Under the pieces are notes generated by a model. That model was given only the letters and a program-made list of their open reading frames with translations, ran no database searches and was not told where the DNA came from. Below, piece by piece: positions 48,001 through 60,540 of a stretch of 64,000 nucleotides of DNA; position 1 is the stretch's first letter; each line of letters starts with the position of its first letter. Position numbers and translations under genes: made by a program. The stretch lies in assembly GCA_050084515.1 (NCBI GenBank), contig CM114273.1, positions 9,300,001 to 9,364,000 of the forward strand, in the 5' to 3' direction. This DNA comes from Blasia pusilla. Lineage: Eukaryota > Marchantiophyta > Marchantiopsida > Blasiales.

Positions 48001-51000
48001 ATATATATCTTCAGTTAACTTCTGGGATTTCAAATGCATCTAGGTAACTTAATTTATACTCTTCACGAGGCCTGCAACGACGACACTTACTGAGTAGATG
48101 ACTATCAACTGGGTCATAGTGACTTTCTTGGCCATCTCTCGTGTCATTTTGACCAGATGACTTTAAACGCGGGTCCTTCAATTTCACAGCAGGACATAGG
48201 AATGGTAAACTGATACTGATAATAGCTAACCAACGTCTTTGGTGTTTGAAGCTTATAAATACCTTACTGGCCTTCACAGATGGAGATTTTTACGGAGGAG
48301 ATGATTAGAGCGGGGTCTGCAGCATCCCTTTCACTTCTGCTGAACAGAATGGATCCAGTAATTCGGAAGGAGGCTAACATGGGCAGGTAAATATTTTATC
48401 TGTTTGGTCGTGTTACTGGGGCTTAGCATTGCATGATCTCTCAGGATTCAAGACCTTTCGTCCATAAATGCGGTGAGGAGTGCATGAAGAGTTAATACAA
48501 AATTAGTCGGTTCTTCACTAAAACTAGGGTTGTTCATGCTTTTTCTCTTAAAAAAATGTTCACAATTGGTTACAGGTTTCTCATATAGTTGATGGTCTAT
48601 TTGTAAGTCTCATGGATCATCAATGTAGCCCCAAATTAAGTTGTTTCTACTTCATGAAAACCAGATGATTCCTGATTACTTGGTGTATTCTTTCTCAAGT
48701 AATGATTTGCCATATTAATGCATGGTTGTTCGTGATTATAGTTGGCAGGTCATCAGTCCTGTGGAAGCTCAAGGCTTTGTAGTGGTGGTAGATGAGCTGT
48801 TGGAGGTGGAAGATAAAGTTTACGACCGACCAACAGTATTGGTGGCAGGGAGAGTCAGAGGAGAGGAGGAGATTCCTGATGGAGCTGTTGCAGTTCTTAC
48901 CCCTGACATGCCTGATATCTTGTCCCATGTTTCTGTCAGAGCACGAAATGGCAAGGTAAGCTCTTGAATCACCCATGCCATTAATTAATTATTGGAATTC
49001 CAGTATCGTATTTTAGTGGCGTTTCTGGTTTATTCTATTGGCCAGGAATGCACATTGAGACGAATAAGGCCATAAGGATAAGCACAGACAAAAGTGTTTG
49101 TAAAATTGTGAAATTTTCAAAAGCGCCAAATAGAAGTTCACAACAACCTGGATCTTAGAATGGTTGTAAAATCCTAGCAACTGAACTATGGCCTTTGGAG
49201 TGTTCTTGTGCAGATATGCTTTGCTACATGTTTTGATCTCGATGTACTGGAGAATCTGCGGTCCTTTGATGGAAAGGCTATCAAATTACAACTCTCACTC
49301 AATGACTTAAAGTATAGGTCAGTAACAGATTTCAGTAGTGGTTTCCTGCTCGTTTTAGCAATATATATGTCTTCAAACAAGTTGCAGCAGTAGGGTTCAG
49401 GGCTTAGGGTGGGTTTTAATCTCAACATGCTGGAGCATCTGCAATCATTTCAAGCAAAGGTTATCAAATGCCAACCCTCACTCAACGACTTAAAGTGGAA
49501 AGTGGCTTACCAAATTACAACCCTCACTCAACGGCTGCAGATGGGGGTGTTGACTTTTCTGCTCCTTGTAGCGATAATGTATGTCTGAGAGCACAAACAA
49601 GTTGCATCATTTGTGAGCGAATTAGAGAAAAATGAGCTTTCAAAGGCACGATTTGCTATGTGCAACATGGTCTTTCTTAGCAAAACCCACACAGGTTTTC
49701 AACATTCAATTTGTTTTTTGGCACTGCAGTGAAGCAAGCCTGACCGAGTTGGCAGGTTCAGTTGGTGGCACCGGCTCAGAGAGTCAACTACCTCCTGGTA
49801 TAACCTTGATAAAGAAAAAATTCAGCGGGAAGTATGCCATTCCAGCGGATAGTTTCAATAATGACATGGTAATTACCTCAATCTCACATTACCTCTTATA
49901 GATAGAAAGGAATGCTCTTATCGCTCATGGTATGTTCATTGTGACCGCATGCGTCCTTACTCTACAAAATGTCTCTTAAGGTCTCATGAAATATTACATG
50001 TGCCAGGTTGGAGCTAAATCGCGGAACATTGTGCACTTGAGAGGGAAGTTACCTTCTTGGATAAATCTTCCAACATCTATAGCACTTCCATTTGGAACTT
50101 TTGAGAAGGTGCTTGCAGAACCTATCAATAAGGTAAGAGCTGTTGCACTTTCCACCTAGGGTAAGAAACAAAGTGATTAACTTTTACTGAAATGTAGATG
50201 CGGTGGTTTGACATAACCAATGGAAATTTTCTTGCAGGATGTGGCTAGAGATATTGCCACTCTTACAAAAGAGATAGATGCAGGAGACTTTCACAAACTG
50301 AAGGAAACTCGAGAAACGGTCTTAAGGCTCAAAGCTCCTCCTGCCTTGGTGAGTAGACCATCTTCATTGGTGCAACAGGAATTGTAGCCGTGCATCCACA
50401 GCTCTGGTACATACTCTGGAAGCGGATACATTCACCAGGATAATTTGCTTCATGCTCCAGTACGTGTAGGTGACCAGAGAGATTAGAGTAGATGATCTGC
50501 TGAGTTTTGTCACGAAGTGTGTACTTCTTTGCAGGTTGATCAGTTGAAGACAACCCTGAAGGATTCTAATATGCCTTGGCCGGGTGATGAGGGTGAGATA
50601 AGGTGGGAGCAAGCTTGGACTGCTATCAAGAGGGTAAGAGCATGACTAAGACTTGCAGCCTTTATCCAAGGAACGGATATCTCTCTCTCTGTGGGCCCAA
50701 TGGACAATTAATCACTTCATTCTCTTCAGAAAATAACAATATCAGACGTTGTACAGAAGTAAAAATTGTGGAGGAGATGGGAAAACATTGCTGAGATATT
50801 TTTGACGTTGGGGAAGCTGTCTTGTACCTGATAAGGGTATGAGTAAAACATAGTAAAGAAGCAGTCAAAGTTGGTACGTGAAGATATTCTGATGGCTTAC
50901 AATTATGCTGATTTACCAGTATTCTCCTTGGATCCAGGTCTGGGGCTCTAAGTGGAATGAGAGGGCCTACTTCAGCACTAGGAAAGCAAGGATCGATCAT

Positions 51001-52922
51001 AATGATCTTTGCATGGCTGTACTTGTCCAAGAAATTATCCGTGCTGATTATGCATTTGTTATTCACACCACCAATCCATCTACGGAGGATTCATCAGAGA
51101 TATATGCGGAAGTATGATCCAGTTAGACCAGGCAGCAACTCGCAACTTCGTGTTCGGTTTGTCAGTGATTTTTTCATTTTATCCAATCCTCTAATTTTAG
51201 TAATTGTTCACATCTTTAGTCCAAAAGACGAGGATGATGATACTTAGTAACTTGATGATGTTTGCCTTGAGAATTCTTAAAGGTAAAATTGAGAAGAGAA
51301 ATCTTGACATCTCACCATGTAGAATGTGATCAGGTAGTGAAGGGTTTGGGAGAGACCCTAGTTGGTGCGTACTCAGGACGTGCTTTGAGTTTCGTGGCCA
51401 AGAAGTCGAACGTGGAGTCTCCAGAGGTGAAGGATTTGAAATTATGGATTTATTTTCATCACGGCCCCGTCTGATCGTAGGTGCAGTAGAACCATGAGTG
51501 TGCCCTGGTAGAAACGTTTTAACCTTTCAGAGTGATTTTTATGTTGCAGATAATCGGTTTTCCAAGTAAGAGAGTTGGGCTATTTATCAAACAGTCCATT
51601 ATATTCAGATCGGATTCTAATGGAGAAGATCTGGAGGGTTATGCTGGTGCAGGACTTTATGACAGGTAAAACCAACTAATTATACTGGTATATGATTGCG
51701 TTTTCAAGCCATATCCCGTCCTTTGGATCCTATAGATTTCCGATTGAAGTAAATCTAGCTCTGTATTAGGAATTGGTGGTCGATGGATAGAGAGACACCA
51801 CTTATTAGTGCCTCGTGACCATAGACCTTCAGCTCTGGTTTGATGGTGCTGGAGAGAAGGATGGGTACAAAGAGAGGAAGAAGTGAAGTAGGTACTATAT
51901 GCAACTCTCTCATGTAGCCGGAGTGCTTACCTTAAGAGAGTGTTGGTGCGGAGCTCCCAGGTATCAACCTAGAAGCTCCTTACAACACTGTCTGTCTGCC
52001 TTGAATGGGACCGCCCATACACTTAAAATTTTGTAGAGAGAGACTCTACTCATGAAGTAGGGCCTGTCATACCCTTGCAACCGGATGCCTCGTGCGTGAT
52101 AAGAATACGGCTCAAATTTCTGCAGATCTAGCTCCATTTAGTTCAACTCTACTAAATGAGTTTTTGTGAATGTGTTTAGAAGTTTACCATAGTCAAAGTT
52201 TGGGCTCTGGATTTGTGCCGTCTGTAGACTCCTGACCATAGAACCTGGGTTTCATGTCGCTAGAGACTTTTTAAATAGTGCACGTAGTAGCCTGGTTGCA
52301 TAGTAGAGACTGTACTCATTAAGTAGTGCCTGTCGTAGCCTTGCGACCATAGATCCCTTTCAAGAAACTTGGTTGGACGGTGCTTGAGATTGAGATGGGT
52401 GTAGGGCTTCCGGTCTGTATAGAACCGAGCGGTAATTTTCGAACTTTTCTGCATTCCGGCCGGCTAAACAGATATAAATACAAAGTAACCTGCCTGGAAC
52501 GTCGGTTTTTAGCCGGTAAGTGAGCAAATGAATCGGAAATTCTCAAATTCTCCCGGCTAGCTCAACATGTAACCCCCGCTTCTCCCCGAACGTTGCCATC
52601 CGAACAGTTAAAAAGATCATATCCGTGGTTGCATTCTGCTATCTCGTAATCATGTTAAATGTGAGCCTTACATTCCGATATTAATGTTACCTGCTTATAT
52701 CTACCCTTGTGACGCAGTGTACCCATGGATAACGAGGATGAAAGAGTGGTGGATTACTCCACTGATCCTCTGATTTTGGACGAGAAATTCAGGACAGACA
52801 TGCTTGGGAAAATTGCTGCCGCCGGCCTAGCAATAGAGAAGGTCAATGGATCTGCTCAGGACATTGAAGGGGTGATAAAAGATGGACAACTCTATGTGGT
52901 GCAAACGAGACCTCAGATGTAA
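39027..52922 (+). CDS. GWD1: Alpha-glucan water dikinase 1 (GWD1/SEX1), plastid, complete
   Basis: GWD transfers the beta-phosphate of ATP to C6 of glucosyl units in starch granules, which starts transitory starch breakdown in plastids. The 33 exons join in frame to 1484 residues (Arabidopsis about 1400): 39027-39344, 40362-40403, 40679-40791, 40929-41007, 41152-41243, 41428-41581, 41877-42092, 42426-42770, 42950-43060, 43246-43344, 43625-43759, 43911-43999, 44107-44241, 44490-44652, 44763-44852, 44987-45172, 45690-45752, 45859-45921, 46338-46397, 46568-46720, 46952-47035, 47557-47733, 48280-48386, 48742-48955, 49214-49317, 49730-49868, 50007-50132, 50238-50348, 50535-50633, 50938-51111, 51334-51426, 51550-51665, 52718-52922. 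Residues 1-100 resemble a transit peptide. Two CBM45 starch-binding modules start near 107 (LVLHWGA, KWYLP) and 454 (GLHWGL, PREW). The phosphohistidine is His1087 (MPDILSHVSVRAR). The redox pair CFATC is Cys1098/Cys1102. The C-terminal ATP-binding domain holds FRSDSNGEDLEGYAGAGLYD and ends VVQTRPQM. No disabling change is seen. Confidence 0.97.
49411..49610 (+). repeat. Decayed duplicate of GWD exon 25 in intron 25
   Basis: This intron segment repeats exon 25 and its following intron sequence. FNLNMLEHLQSFQAKVIKCQ and then PSLNDLKW match FDLDVLENLRSF and LSLNDLKY of the real exon, and ACAAACAAGTTGCA matches downstream. The CFATC part is eroded and the donor site is lost. A 25-base internal duplication (TACCAAATTACAACCCTCAC...) lies inside the copy. 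Confidence 0.85.
51666..52717 (+). other. Long last intron of GWD with degenerate repeats
   Basis: At 1052 bases this is the longest GWD intron. It contains at least three related stretches of the type GAGAC..[TC]ACTCAT.AAGTAG[TG]GCCTGTC (near 51800, 52035 and 52305), each followed by an ACCATAGA or ACCGGATG box. It has no coding content. It may hold remains of a short repeat element. Confidence 0.5.
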
Positions 52923-55744
52923 ACCATCAACCGATTTCGCTCTTGTTTCTTGTAGATTATAGAATTTTGATATCCTTCCTATCAAAGGTTTTATGTCGAA
53001 GGGTGGAAAATCTGAGCCGACGATGTGTTTGATGAATCTACGCCTCCGTGCTAAATTTTGTGCGGGGATATCATATCGTATGTAATTATGTTTGGTACTA
53101 TAAATAATATCATCCCTTCTCGCATGCTCTCCGTCGATTGAACTTGAGTTCTTGGGTCCTTGATCTGTTATATGGCGGCCATTATTTGTACGAAGTCCTT
53201 CGGATCGGAATGTAACCGCTGAGTCGAAAGCCGCAACGTCGGCAGAAGACGTCTTCGGAATATTGCGCAGAGAGATGAGACTCTTAAGAGATACATAGTT
53301 CTACAAGTAAGGAGGGAGTTGCGTCCTTCAGTTGTGCTTTGGGCGGGGAGAGGAATTGGAAGGACCATGAGAAACACCTGCGAAAGCCATGTCTTGCTTG
53401 GGATCATATCACACACGTTTGAAATCCTGAAGGTGTTGTAAGTCTTCCAGGACCCATTTCTTTTACCATAGACTGCAACAACAAAGCGCCGCGGGCGATG
53501 CACTTTTGAAATCCAAGATCACCACCTTGAGATCCTGTACCCTCCCTCCATGCACACAAACATACCTTCCTCACCAGTTGTAAGACTCGACACCATCTAC
53601 CATTTCGAGTTCAGCAAACAGTAGGTGACAAGATGGATCGTGAGATACAACACATGCCCCACACACTGTTGTTGTAGCCTGGCATCTGTAGAGACAGCAA
53701 TTGACTTGTTCAGAGCAGAGGTAAAAAACTGTGAAGCATTCTCACTACGAAGCTCTTGTTACCCCACCCTATCGGCCACGACTTCTCAATTAAATATGCC
53801 ATTCGTCGCTTGGTCTGTGATAGGTTTTGTAGGGCTGTCACGGGTCGGATACTTCGGAAGATACAATCAGTGATACAGCAGGCCATGTTTGAGCAGCTCG
53901 TCCTTTGGTTGTGCGGCCGTCTTTACAAGAAGAATAGCGTCTCCATTCACCATTTCTTTCTCAACTTCGCGGGACTTAACCTTCGACGAGGGAGACGTAT
54001 ATCATCTCCACTGCAGAGGAAAGTAGCCCTCAAGTACGCGATCCTCAGACTGCAACAGTCACCGAAGCAGGGAAAGGCTGTGACTCAAGCAGCTCTTGCA
54101 GTTGTAGCCATCTTGTCTACCTTCTTCAAGGTGGGTTTGTAATTCCTACATCCGGCTGGCCTGTCTATCTCACCAAGGGTCAGGGCTCTCACGTAACCAA
54201 ACTAGCCTCACAAATTAATCTCATTGAAGGTGGAATGAGAGTACCTTGCGATTGTCCCTACTCATGCCGTCTTATCTTACTTGTGAACAAATATCTTGGT
54301 AGTGAACATTCCGTGCAAAGTACGGAGCCAATGGTCATGGTGTTAGAGAACCAAAAAATATTCCCCCAGCACCTCTTATTGAAAATATTTTTCTTGTTGC
54401 CATTTGTCGAACTAAAAATTGTTCACAAATCAAGTAGTTATTGTAGTTTGCCCGTTACAAGCACGTTCAAACTTGTTAGCATGCCCATGCTTGTGCACTA
54501 AAATGATTTTTAAAAGAAGTGTGCGACCCCGAATTATTACTGAGAGTGAGCAAGTTTAATAGGTTGAAGTGTTAAATAGTAAAATATCACGGCGAACAGA
54601 TTACACGCGAGTGAATTGGTTCAAAGTCAATAAAAACGAGAGAGATGATGATTGGCAAGATTATATAGGAGGATAGTAACGTCACAAAAAATTATCCATG
54701 GGTAATGGCAAAAGAACCTGACCTAATGTAAAAGTATGTTTAGTAGACAAACCTATATTAGGTAGTACTGCTCTAATATGATTGGAACTCCTAAGAATAC
54801 TCAAAAAAATATTTTTTTGCAATATATTGCGCTCGAATTTTATTGAGCGACTCCACACAAACAGTTGCATGTTTAGCAAAGCGTAGGTGTACACAAAAAA
54901 CGCATGTGTCATTGCCACCATAGTTGTAAACTTTTCCATGTACAGATTGGCCTAGGAAGTGATACGAAATGTCCAATATTGATGAAAACTGTGTAAAATT
55001 GGTTAAACTTGGTTAATGGAACTTGTTGCTTAAGTATACAGACAGGTACAAAATTGCAATGGCGGTTTCTACATAGGTGTACAAAAATGTGTGAGGATGT
55101 CCACTACTTACATTCCAACGATAGAGAATATCGAGTATGGAAATTATAGTGAAGTGGAACATACTTTAGACCAACCATTTGACTCTCTGTGATTGATGAA
55201 AGACATAAATAAGTAATACCATATCAAACAAAGAAAATGAGAGAGTGAGGTGAGTAAAACAATTGTGGTGAGTTGGTGTAAGCTACATTGTGGCCATACA
55301 ACAAGATAAATATTTTGTAGATCAAAATACATTTGTACTCAAAAGATTTTATGAAACATAAATGATCAATGCCACTATTTATAAGTCACAAACTAGAAGT
55401 AACAGGTGTCCCTGTTTCCACAAAAAATGCAAAGCACACTATAAAACTCTCTAGGAGTAGCTACTAATTACAACAAGTATTGCACCAAGTAGGTATATTT
55501 ATAAAGATAATAGTGGTCTAAGTCATTACCAAAAAGAGGTGACTATGGCTGCTTCTTGCAATTGATCAGATCAAGCACCACAAAGAGCGATAGGTAAACA
55601 CACCAAAAAAAAAACACCTATAAAAATACTAAGAGACATCGCTGACTGTAGAGTAGTAAGTCGCAAAATTTACATGGGAACTTTTGCGAATAGAAATCAC
55701 ATGCTACTTGGCAATGCATAAAGCCTCCAACTCCGGAATATATA
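52923..55744. other. Region downstream of GWD, no gene recognised
   Basis: 52923-53150 should be the GWD 3' untranslated region. From 53160 to 54170 the composition is more balanced and a 128-codon plus-strand frame (53756-54142) exists, but neither it nor the minus-strand frames match a family I know. From 54200 to 55740 the DNA is AT-rich with A/T runs, and no element border was found. Confidence 0.45.
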
Positions 55745-56535
55745 TAGAATGGTAAATAGATCAAGCCCGTGGGACCCAAAGGGTCAAAAGGCAAAAAAAA
55801 CACTTTACAAATAATACATCGACTCGCAAAAAGACCATGAACGCCTTCACCTAGCTAATGCCTAAAGCTTTTGAGTGATGAATAATGATATCTCTAATAT
55901 AACAACCTAAATCATAATGTACTAGCTATAGTAAGAATAAAATTTCTCCACATCTATTTTATGAACTAGTCTAATCTCTTCATACCTTGGACATGTAACA
56001 AACACATGCTCTTCATCCTCGAAACTTTCACATGGATCGTGTGGCTTGTAAGGCTTGATGAGGGAGACGAGAAACATCAAGAGATCTCATCTTTGCGATA
56101 TAAGTGATGGTCAAGTAGAGAGCTTCAACTTCTAGAGGAAGACAACCTATTTCCGCAAGAAGAATATCATAAGGAGTTTGGTTTCTTACACCCAATTCTT
56201 CTTGTAGAAAGATCTTTTGCACCCTCTCCACGCACTCCCAATCTGTCTTCTTACAACTAGGGCCCTAAATTTGGGTCCCATATAAGACCACAAGCAGCAC
56301 TAAGCTCCTAAATGAGAACTTCCTGAGATCCCACGATACAAGATGAGCTTTTCTACACCGATCTAAAAATGAATATAGAGCTTTGTAACTAGCTTCTACT
56401 CTCTTTTGCAGGCAAAGTGCCTAACTATAGTCGTGAGAGAAATGAATGCCTAGATATTTGTAACTCTTCACTTGTTCTAATTGTAGAACTTTGTAAAAGA
56501 ATGATAACTTGGATCTAGTACCCACTATGATGACT

Positions 56536-57360
56536 TTATAGACTTCTCCATATTAACCTCCATCTGATTCTGGGTACAAAAACTTGCCAAAGTGTCGAGG
56601 TATTTTTGTAAACTAATGCCATCACGTGCTTATAATATGAAATCATCTGCATACAATAAAGTTTTGATGTCAAAGTCTCCAAGCTTGATACCTTCACTGT
56701 CACATTCGTCCAACCACTTTTCGATATCATCTATGAAAACTCCAAATAGACTAGGGGAGAGAGGGCAGCCTTGAATGACTTTGATAGTACTCAAGATTTC
56801 TTGAGTTTGCGAACCTTTGATCTTGGCCCGAACAGAATGGTACAACATGGCCACGGCAGCTAGGAGATTTTTTTGTACTCCAATGGCTTGCAACATATCC
56901 CATAATAGCTTACGAGGTACTCTATCAAAAGCTTTTTTGAAATTGATGAAATCGTAAAACAAAGCTTTCCCATTGTTCTTAGATTTCTCCCATAAAATAC
57001 GTAAGGCCACGATTATGGTCGTTGGTGTTGTATGTTGGACAAAAATCAGCTTGGACTCGTGCTCTCTTTTGGAAAGACTTTGTCCATGCGCTCAACTTTG
57101 ACTCCACCAATTTCCCAAACAGCTTGGCAAAAACACTACCCACCATAGTGCGATAGTTTGTCACCAAATCCTTCCTTCATGATGGATAGGAATAATCTCC
57201 CGTAGAGACCAAGTAGAAGGACAACCATAGATAACAACATCATCCAATACCATGTGAGGATCGGCCCAATAGAATCTACTCCCCACTTGAGAAGTTCAAC
57301 AGAAAGACTATCCATAAGCTCACATTTGCCATTTGCTAATCTTCTTAGTTGAGTCATCAC
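56536..57360 (-). pseudogene. LINE C ORF2 reverse transcriptase
   Basis: The best preserved reverse transcriptase of the window: YDFINFKKAFDRVPRKLLWD, VIQGCPLSPSLFGVFIDDIE, then TLLYADDFIL with the intact YADD active site. The downstream part (GSWTNVTVKVS-like) changes frame. A frameshift near 57150 separates the N-terminal block LRRLANGKCELMDSLSVELL. Confidence 0.82.
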
Positions 57361-57584
57361 CTCTGCTTCAGATAATAAGCCTGATATGCCTTCATAACGG
57401 GGGCATAGATGTAGAAGAGGAAGAAATAGAGCTTTTCGGCAAAAGATATCAAAGACTTGGGATCAATAGTAGGTTTTGAAGACCGTACTACTAACCGTCT
57501 CCAAAATGATTTGGGGTCTTCATAGAGTTCCCTTGTTAAGGACTCTTGCTTCCGCCGCCAGAAAGCTTGTTTCTTAGATTTCAC

Positions 57585-58726
57585 TTAGTGTTTGTAAAGG
57601 CTCGTCATGATAAGCCGACTGTGGATATCCAAAGATTTGGACACTGATCTTACCCTTTCTTGCTTGCATTCAAAGTCAAACCACCCATTACAAGGCAACC
57701 TCTTAGCACTTCTATCTCTATGCCGGGAAAAGAAATTGGATGTAGTGTTCTTGAGCAATTCGATTAGTTGCAAACTTGCCGTTTGTGGATCAGGGCTCCA
57801 TACAATTTGAGACAAGAGTTATTGTAAATCTACCATGCAAAGATATTTTTTATGAGGATCTAAACGAAACTTAGGAGAAGCTCAAACGGGTTGACATGTT
57901 GAGAGAGGAATCATCTTCGATAATGAGAGAGTAAACAAAAGAGATGCATGATCTGATTCACGCTGAGGTTCTAAAATATCAAATGTAGAGATATGAGAGC
58001 TATTAGTGGGCGAGGAGAGAAGATAGTCAATGGTGCTAGCACCGCAAGAGGAGAAACATGTATTGGAGTGAGAGTTGGAAAAATGAGAGGTTCTATTAAG
58101 AACTTTCAAATTACAAATGGCTCCAAAAGTTAAAAAATGTTTTGTCAAAGGATTTGTAGAAAGATCTGAAGAGATTCTAGACCATAAAGCATCCTCTGGT
58201 TCTTCGAGAAAAAGAGAAGTCAAGGACTCGCTGAATTGGATAAATTGAGCAGTACGTGTGCGAGCATTGAAATCCCCGACTAGAAAGACTTCACGTTTTT
58301 TTTTATATTTGAGAACATTCCCAATAAGTCGATGAAACTATTGATTCCGATTGCAAGTGCCCGTTGAGTAGATAGACATGGACAATGGTGAAAATAACAA
58401 ACTGCCAGATAACAATAAGATCCCCCAACCAAACAAAAATGTAGCCAATGATATTGGCCTCCGATGTCTTGCTCTTCTAGATATATCAGAGGTAGAAATT
58501 GAGACCGTATGAAATTAGCAATACAACCATAATCCCTTCCTGCTTGTTGCCTTCTTTTGTTCCATGTCGATCCCACCAAAGTAAACCCTTGTATCTCTGC
58601 AATAGTATTGCTCTCATGTACCCAAGTCTCCACAATATTGATGATGTCCGCCATCTCCCAAATTAATAGAGCACTCACATACTTTGTTGTTGAAATGCCG
58701 AGTATATTCCACATCAACACTCTCAA
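57585..58726 (-). pseudogene. LINE C ORF2 endonuclease, decayed
   Basis: Starts MRVLMWNILGIS, then ADIINIVETWVHESNTI. The GDFNAR motif region near 58270 follows a frameshift at a poly-A/T run. The C-terminal block reads SHFSNSHSNTCFSSCGAST and ESDHASLLFTLSLSK; the catalytic SDHxP has lost its Pro. Confidence 0.8.
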
Positions 58727-58779
58727 CTCCTTGGATTGCTAGGTTGATAATTCTCTCTTTCTCTGGGTAACAATAGCTC

Positions 58780-59497
58780 GACCCTCGTGAAGAAAAACAA
58801 CAAAACCTGCTTCTTGAGCCTCTTAGAGCTTTGCAAGCTCATTTCTCCTAGCTTCGACTTGTAGAGGTGTAAGATCAGGATCCGACTGTATCATCCGTCC
58901 TTTGAAAATGGCCTTGTTAGCCATGGCAGTATCACGTAGAGTTTGATCCACAAACTTAACTAGAATAGCAGAAGACTATGTTCCCGTTTTCCCAATGCAG
59001 AAAGCTTGAGCCAAGTCCGGGTTGTGAACATGAAGTGTATCAACCAAGAACTTGGTGACAACACTCTTCACCTCTTCGCTCTTTTTTTTCGACAGTCTTG
59101 AGATTCTCACATTCTTTCTACGTGCAAATTGGGTTTCCTTTTCTATCTCTTGCTCTTGATAAAAAGAGATGTGAGCAACCTTTGTAGCTTCAACATAAGC
59201 TTTCATTTTCACTTCCAAAGTTTCAACAATCTCATGCAATCTTGAACTATTGGGAGTAGTTGCTAATGATGATGCCTTCTCTTGAACAACCGCAATAGAT
59301 TTGAAAAGATCTAGCATCACACTAGAGCTATCTTTCAACAGCTTCTTTAAAACCTCTTGCGTTGCCTTCAACTCTCGGATTTGAATATGTACAAGGTTCA
59401 ATTGAGAAGTTTGTAGCTTGAATTCTTGTTGAAGCTCTTCCAATTCATGCAAGACCACTTGCACTAGATTCACGATTTCGTCTTGAGTAGTCATCAT
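58780..59497 (-). pseudogene. LINE C ORF1
   Basis: The most intact ORF1: MMTTQDEIVNLVQVVLHELE, the coiled coil with RELKATQEVLKKLLKDSSS, RRKNVRISRLSKKKSEEV, and TKFLVDTLHVHNPDLAQAF. It is open from 59497 to a stop at 58976. The remaining RRM-like end continues after that stop. Confidence 0.82.
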
Positions 59498-59599
59498 GTA
59501 ATGGACTTCAATACATCTTTGATTGCATGACCTCCAATTAAATAGAGCAAAATCTCCAACACCACACAACTTCTGCTATATACGTCCGTTGAACATGAA

Positions 59600-60145
59600 A
59601 TTTTCAGTAGTAATTTCCTCCAACTTGCCTCCAAATTTTATAACTTTGTCTCTGTAACTTAGTTGACCGTGAAATTTTTAGGGCTAGGGATTCTTGTTAC
59701 ATTTCACGTTCCCTCAAACTTTTAGCTTCATGTGATGCTCTACGTGAAAGATATGGTCTCCGCAAGATTCGGATCTGAAATCCCCAAATGTGGAAGAGCA
59801 CAATCTCAAATCTCTCACAACTTTGTTTCTGTAACTTGGTTGGCCCTGAAATATGTAGGGCTAAGGAATCTTCTCATACTCCACGTTCCCTCAAAATTTC
59901 AGCTTTATGTGACGCTCCACTTGAAAGATATGGTCTCCGCAAGATTCAGATCTGAAATCCTCAAATGTGGAAGAGCAGAATCTCAAATCTCTCACAACTT
60001 CGTTTGTGTAACTTTGTTGGTCCTGAAATTTGTGGGACTAGGGAATCTCTTCACAATCCACATTCCCTCAAAATTTCAGCTTCGTGTGACTCTCCACATG
60101 AAAGATATGGTCTCCGCAAGATTTAGACCTGTAATCTTCAAATGT
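59600..60145 (-). repeat. LINE C 5' monomer array
   Basis: The landmark CTT[TC]GT recurs at 59644, 59821 and 59998, exactly 177 bases apart. Three units are present. The antisense (plus) strand is open from 59732 across all of them (VSARFRSEILKCGRAESQIS-type repeats). Confidence 0.88.
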
Positions 60146-60540
60146 CCACATTTACAACGCCAAGGTATCATGCCATCGAAGTTGCTTCGGTGTTATGCGA
60201 TCCTGGGTCTCAAAAAACTTGAGCGAAATGTTACCGATATCCACATAGTTCAAAATCTCCTTCATACCTATCTTTGCAATGGTGCAAAAGACCCACTAGA
60301 TTTGATTGCACAACATCGAACTAGATCTCATAGATTAGGCATGAAATGATGTAGGAAATATTGAGGATCAAGAACATGTGTTGGTTACATGTCTTAAATA
60401 TGAAGATATTAGACTAGTTCATAAAATTGATGTACAAATTTTTTTTTTTTATTTACAATTAATATCTTATGATTTAAGATGTTATATTAAAGATGTCTTT
60501 ATGCATCGTTCCAGTACTCCAGGCATGAATTAGAATTAGG
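60146..60540 (+). mobile_element. LINE fragment D (C-terminal end of ORF2)
   Basis: The plus strand reads LIAQHRTRSHRLGMK and then, across stops, YEDIRLVHKIDVQ and YDLRCYIKDVFMHRS. These match HIIARHRTGSHMLGIEE, YEEIRLAHKIYVE and YDLGCYIRDVIIHRS of copy B. It meets the 5' end of copy C head to tail in the opposite orientation. It may be a separate old copy or part of a rearranged insertion. Confidence 0.7.

Larger units (their letters stand above)
55745..60145 (-). mobile_element. LINE copy C, nearly full length with internal deletion
   Basis: Same order as copy B on the minus strand: monomer array (60145-59600), ORF1 (59497-58780), endonuclease (58726-57585), reverse transcriptase (57360-56540), and C-terminal part (56275-55860). 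About 0.3 kb of the C-terminal region is missing near 56030. The 3' end has a single TTTACCA unit (55750-55756 as TGGTAAA). It lacks the solo LTR of copy B and so shows the empty site. Confidence 0.87.

Noticed and set aside
53756-54142. 128-codon frame downstream of GWD
   Set aside because: It has no recognisable motif, no clear coding bias and no supporting splice pattern.
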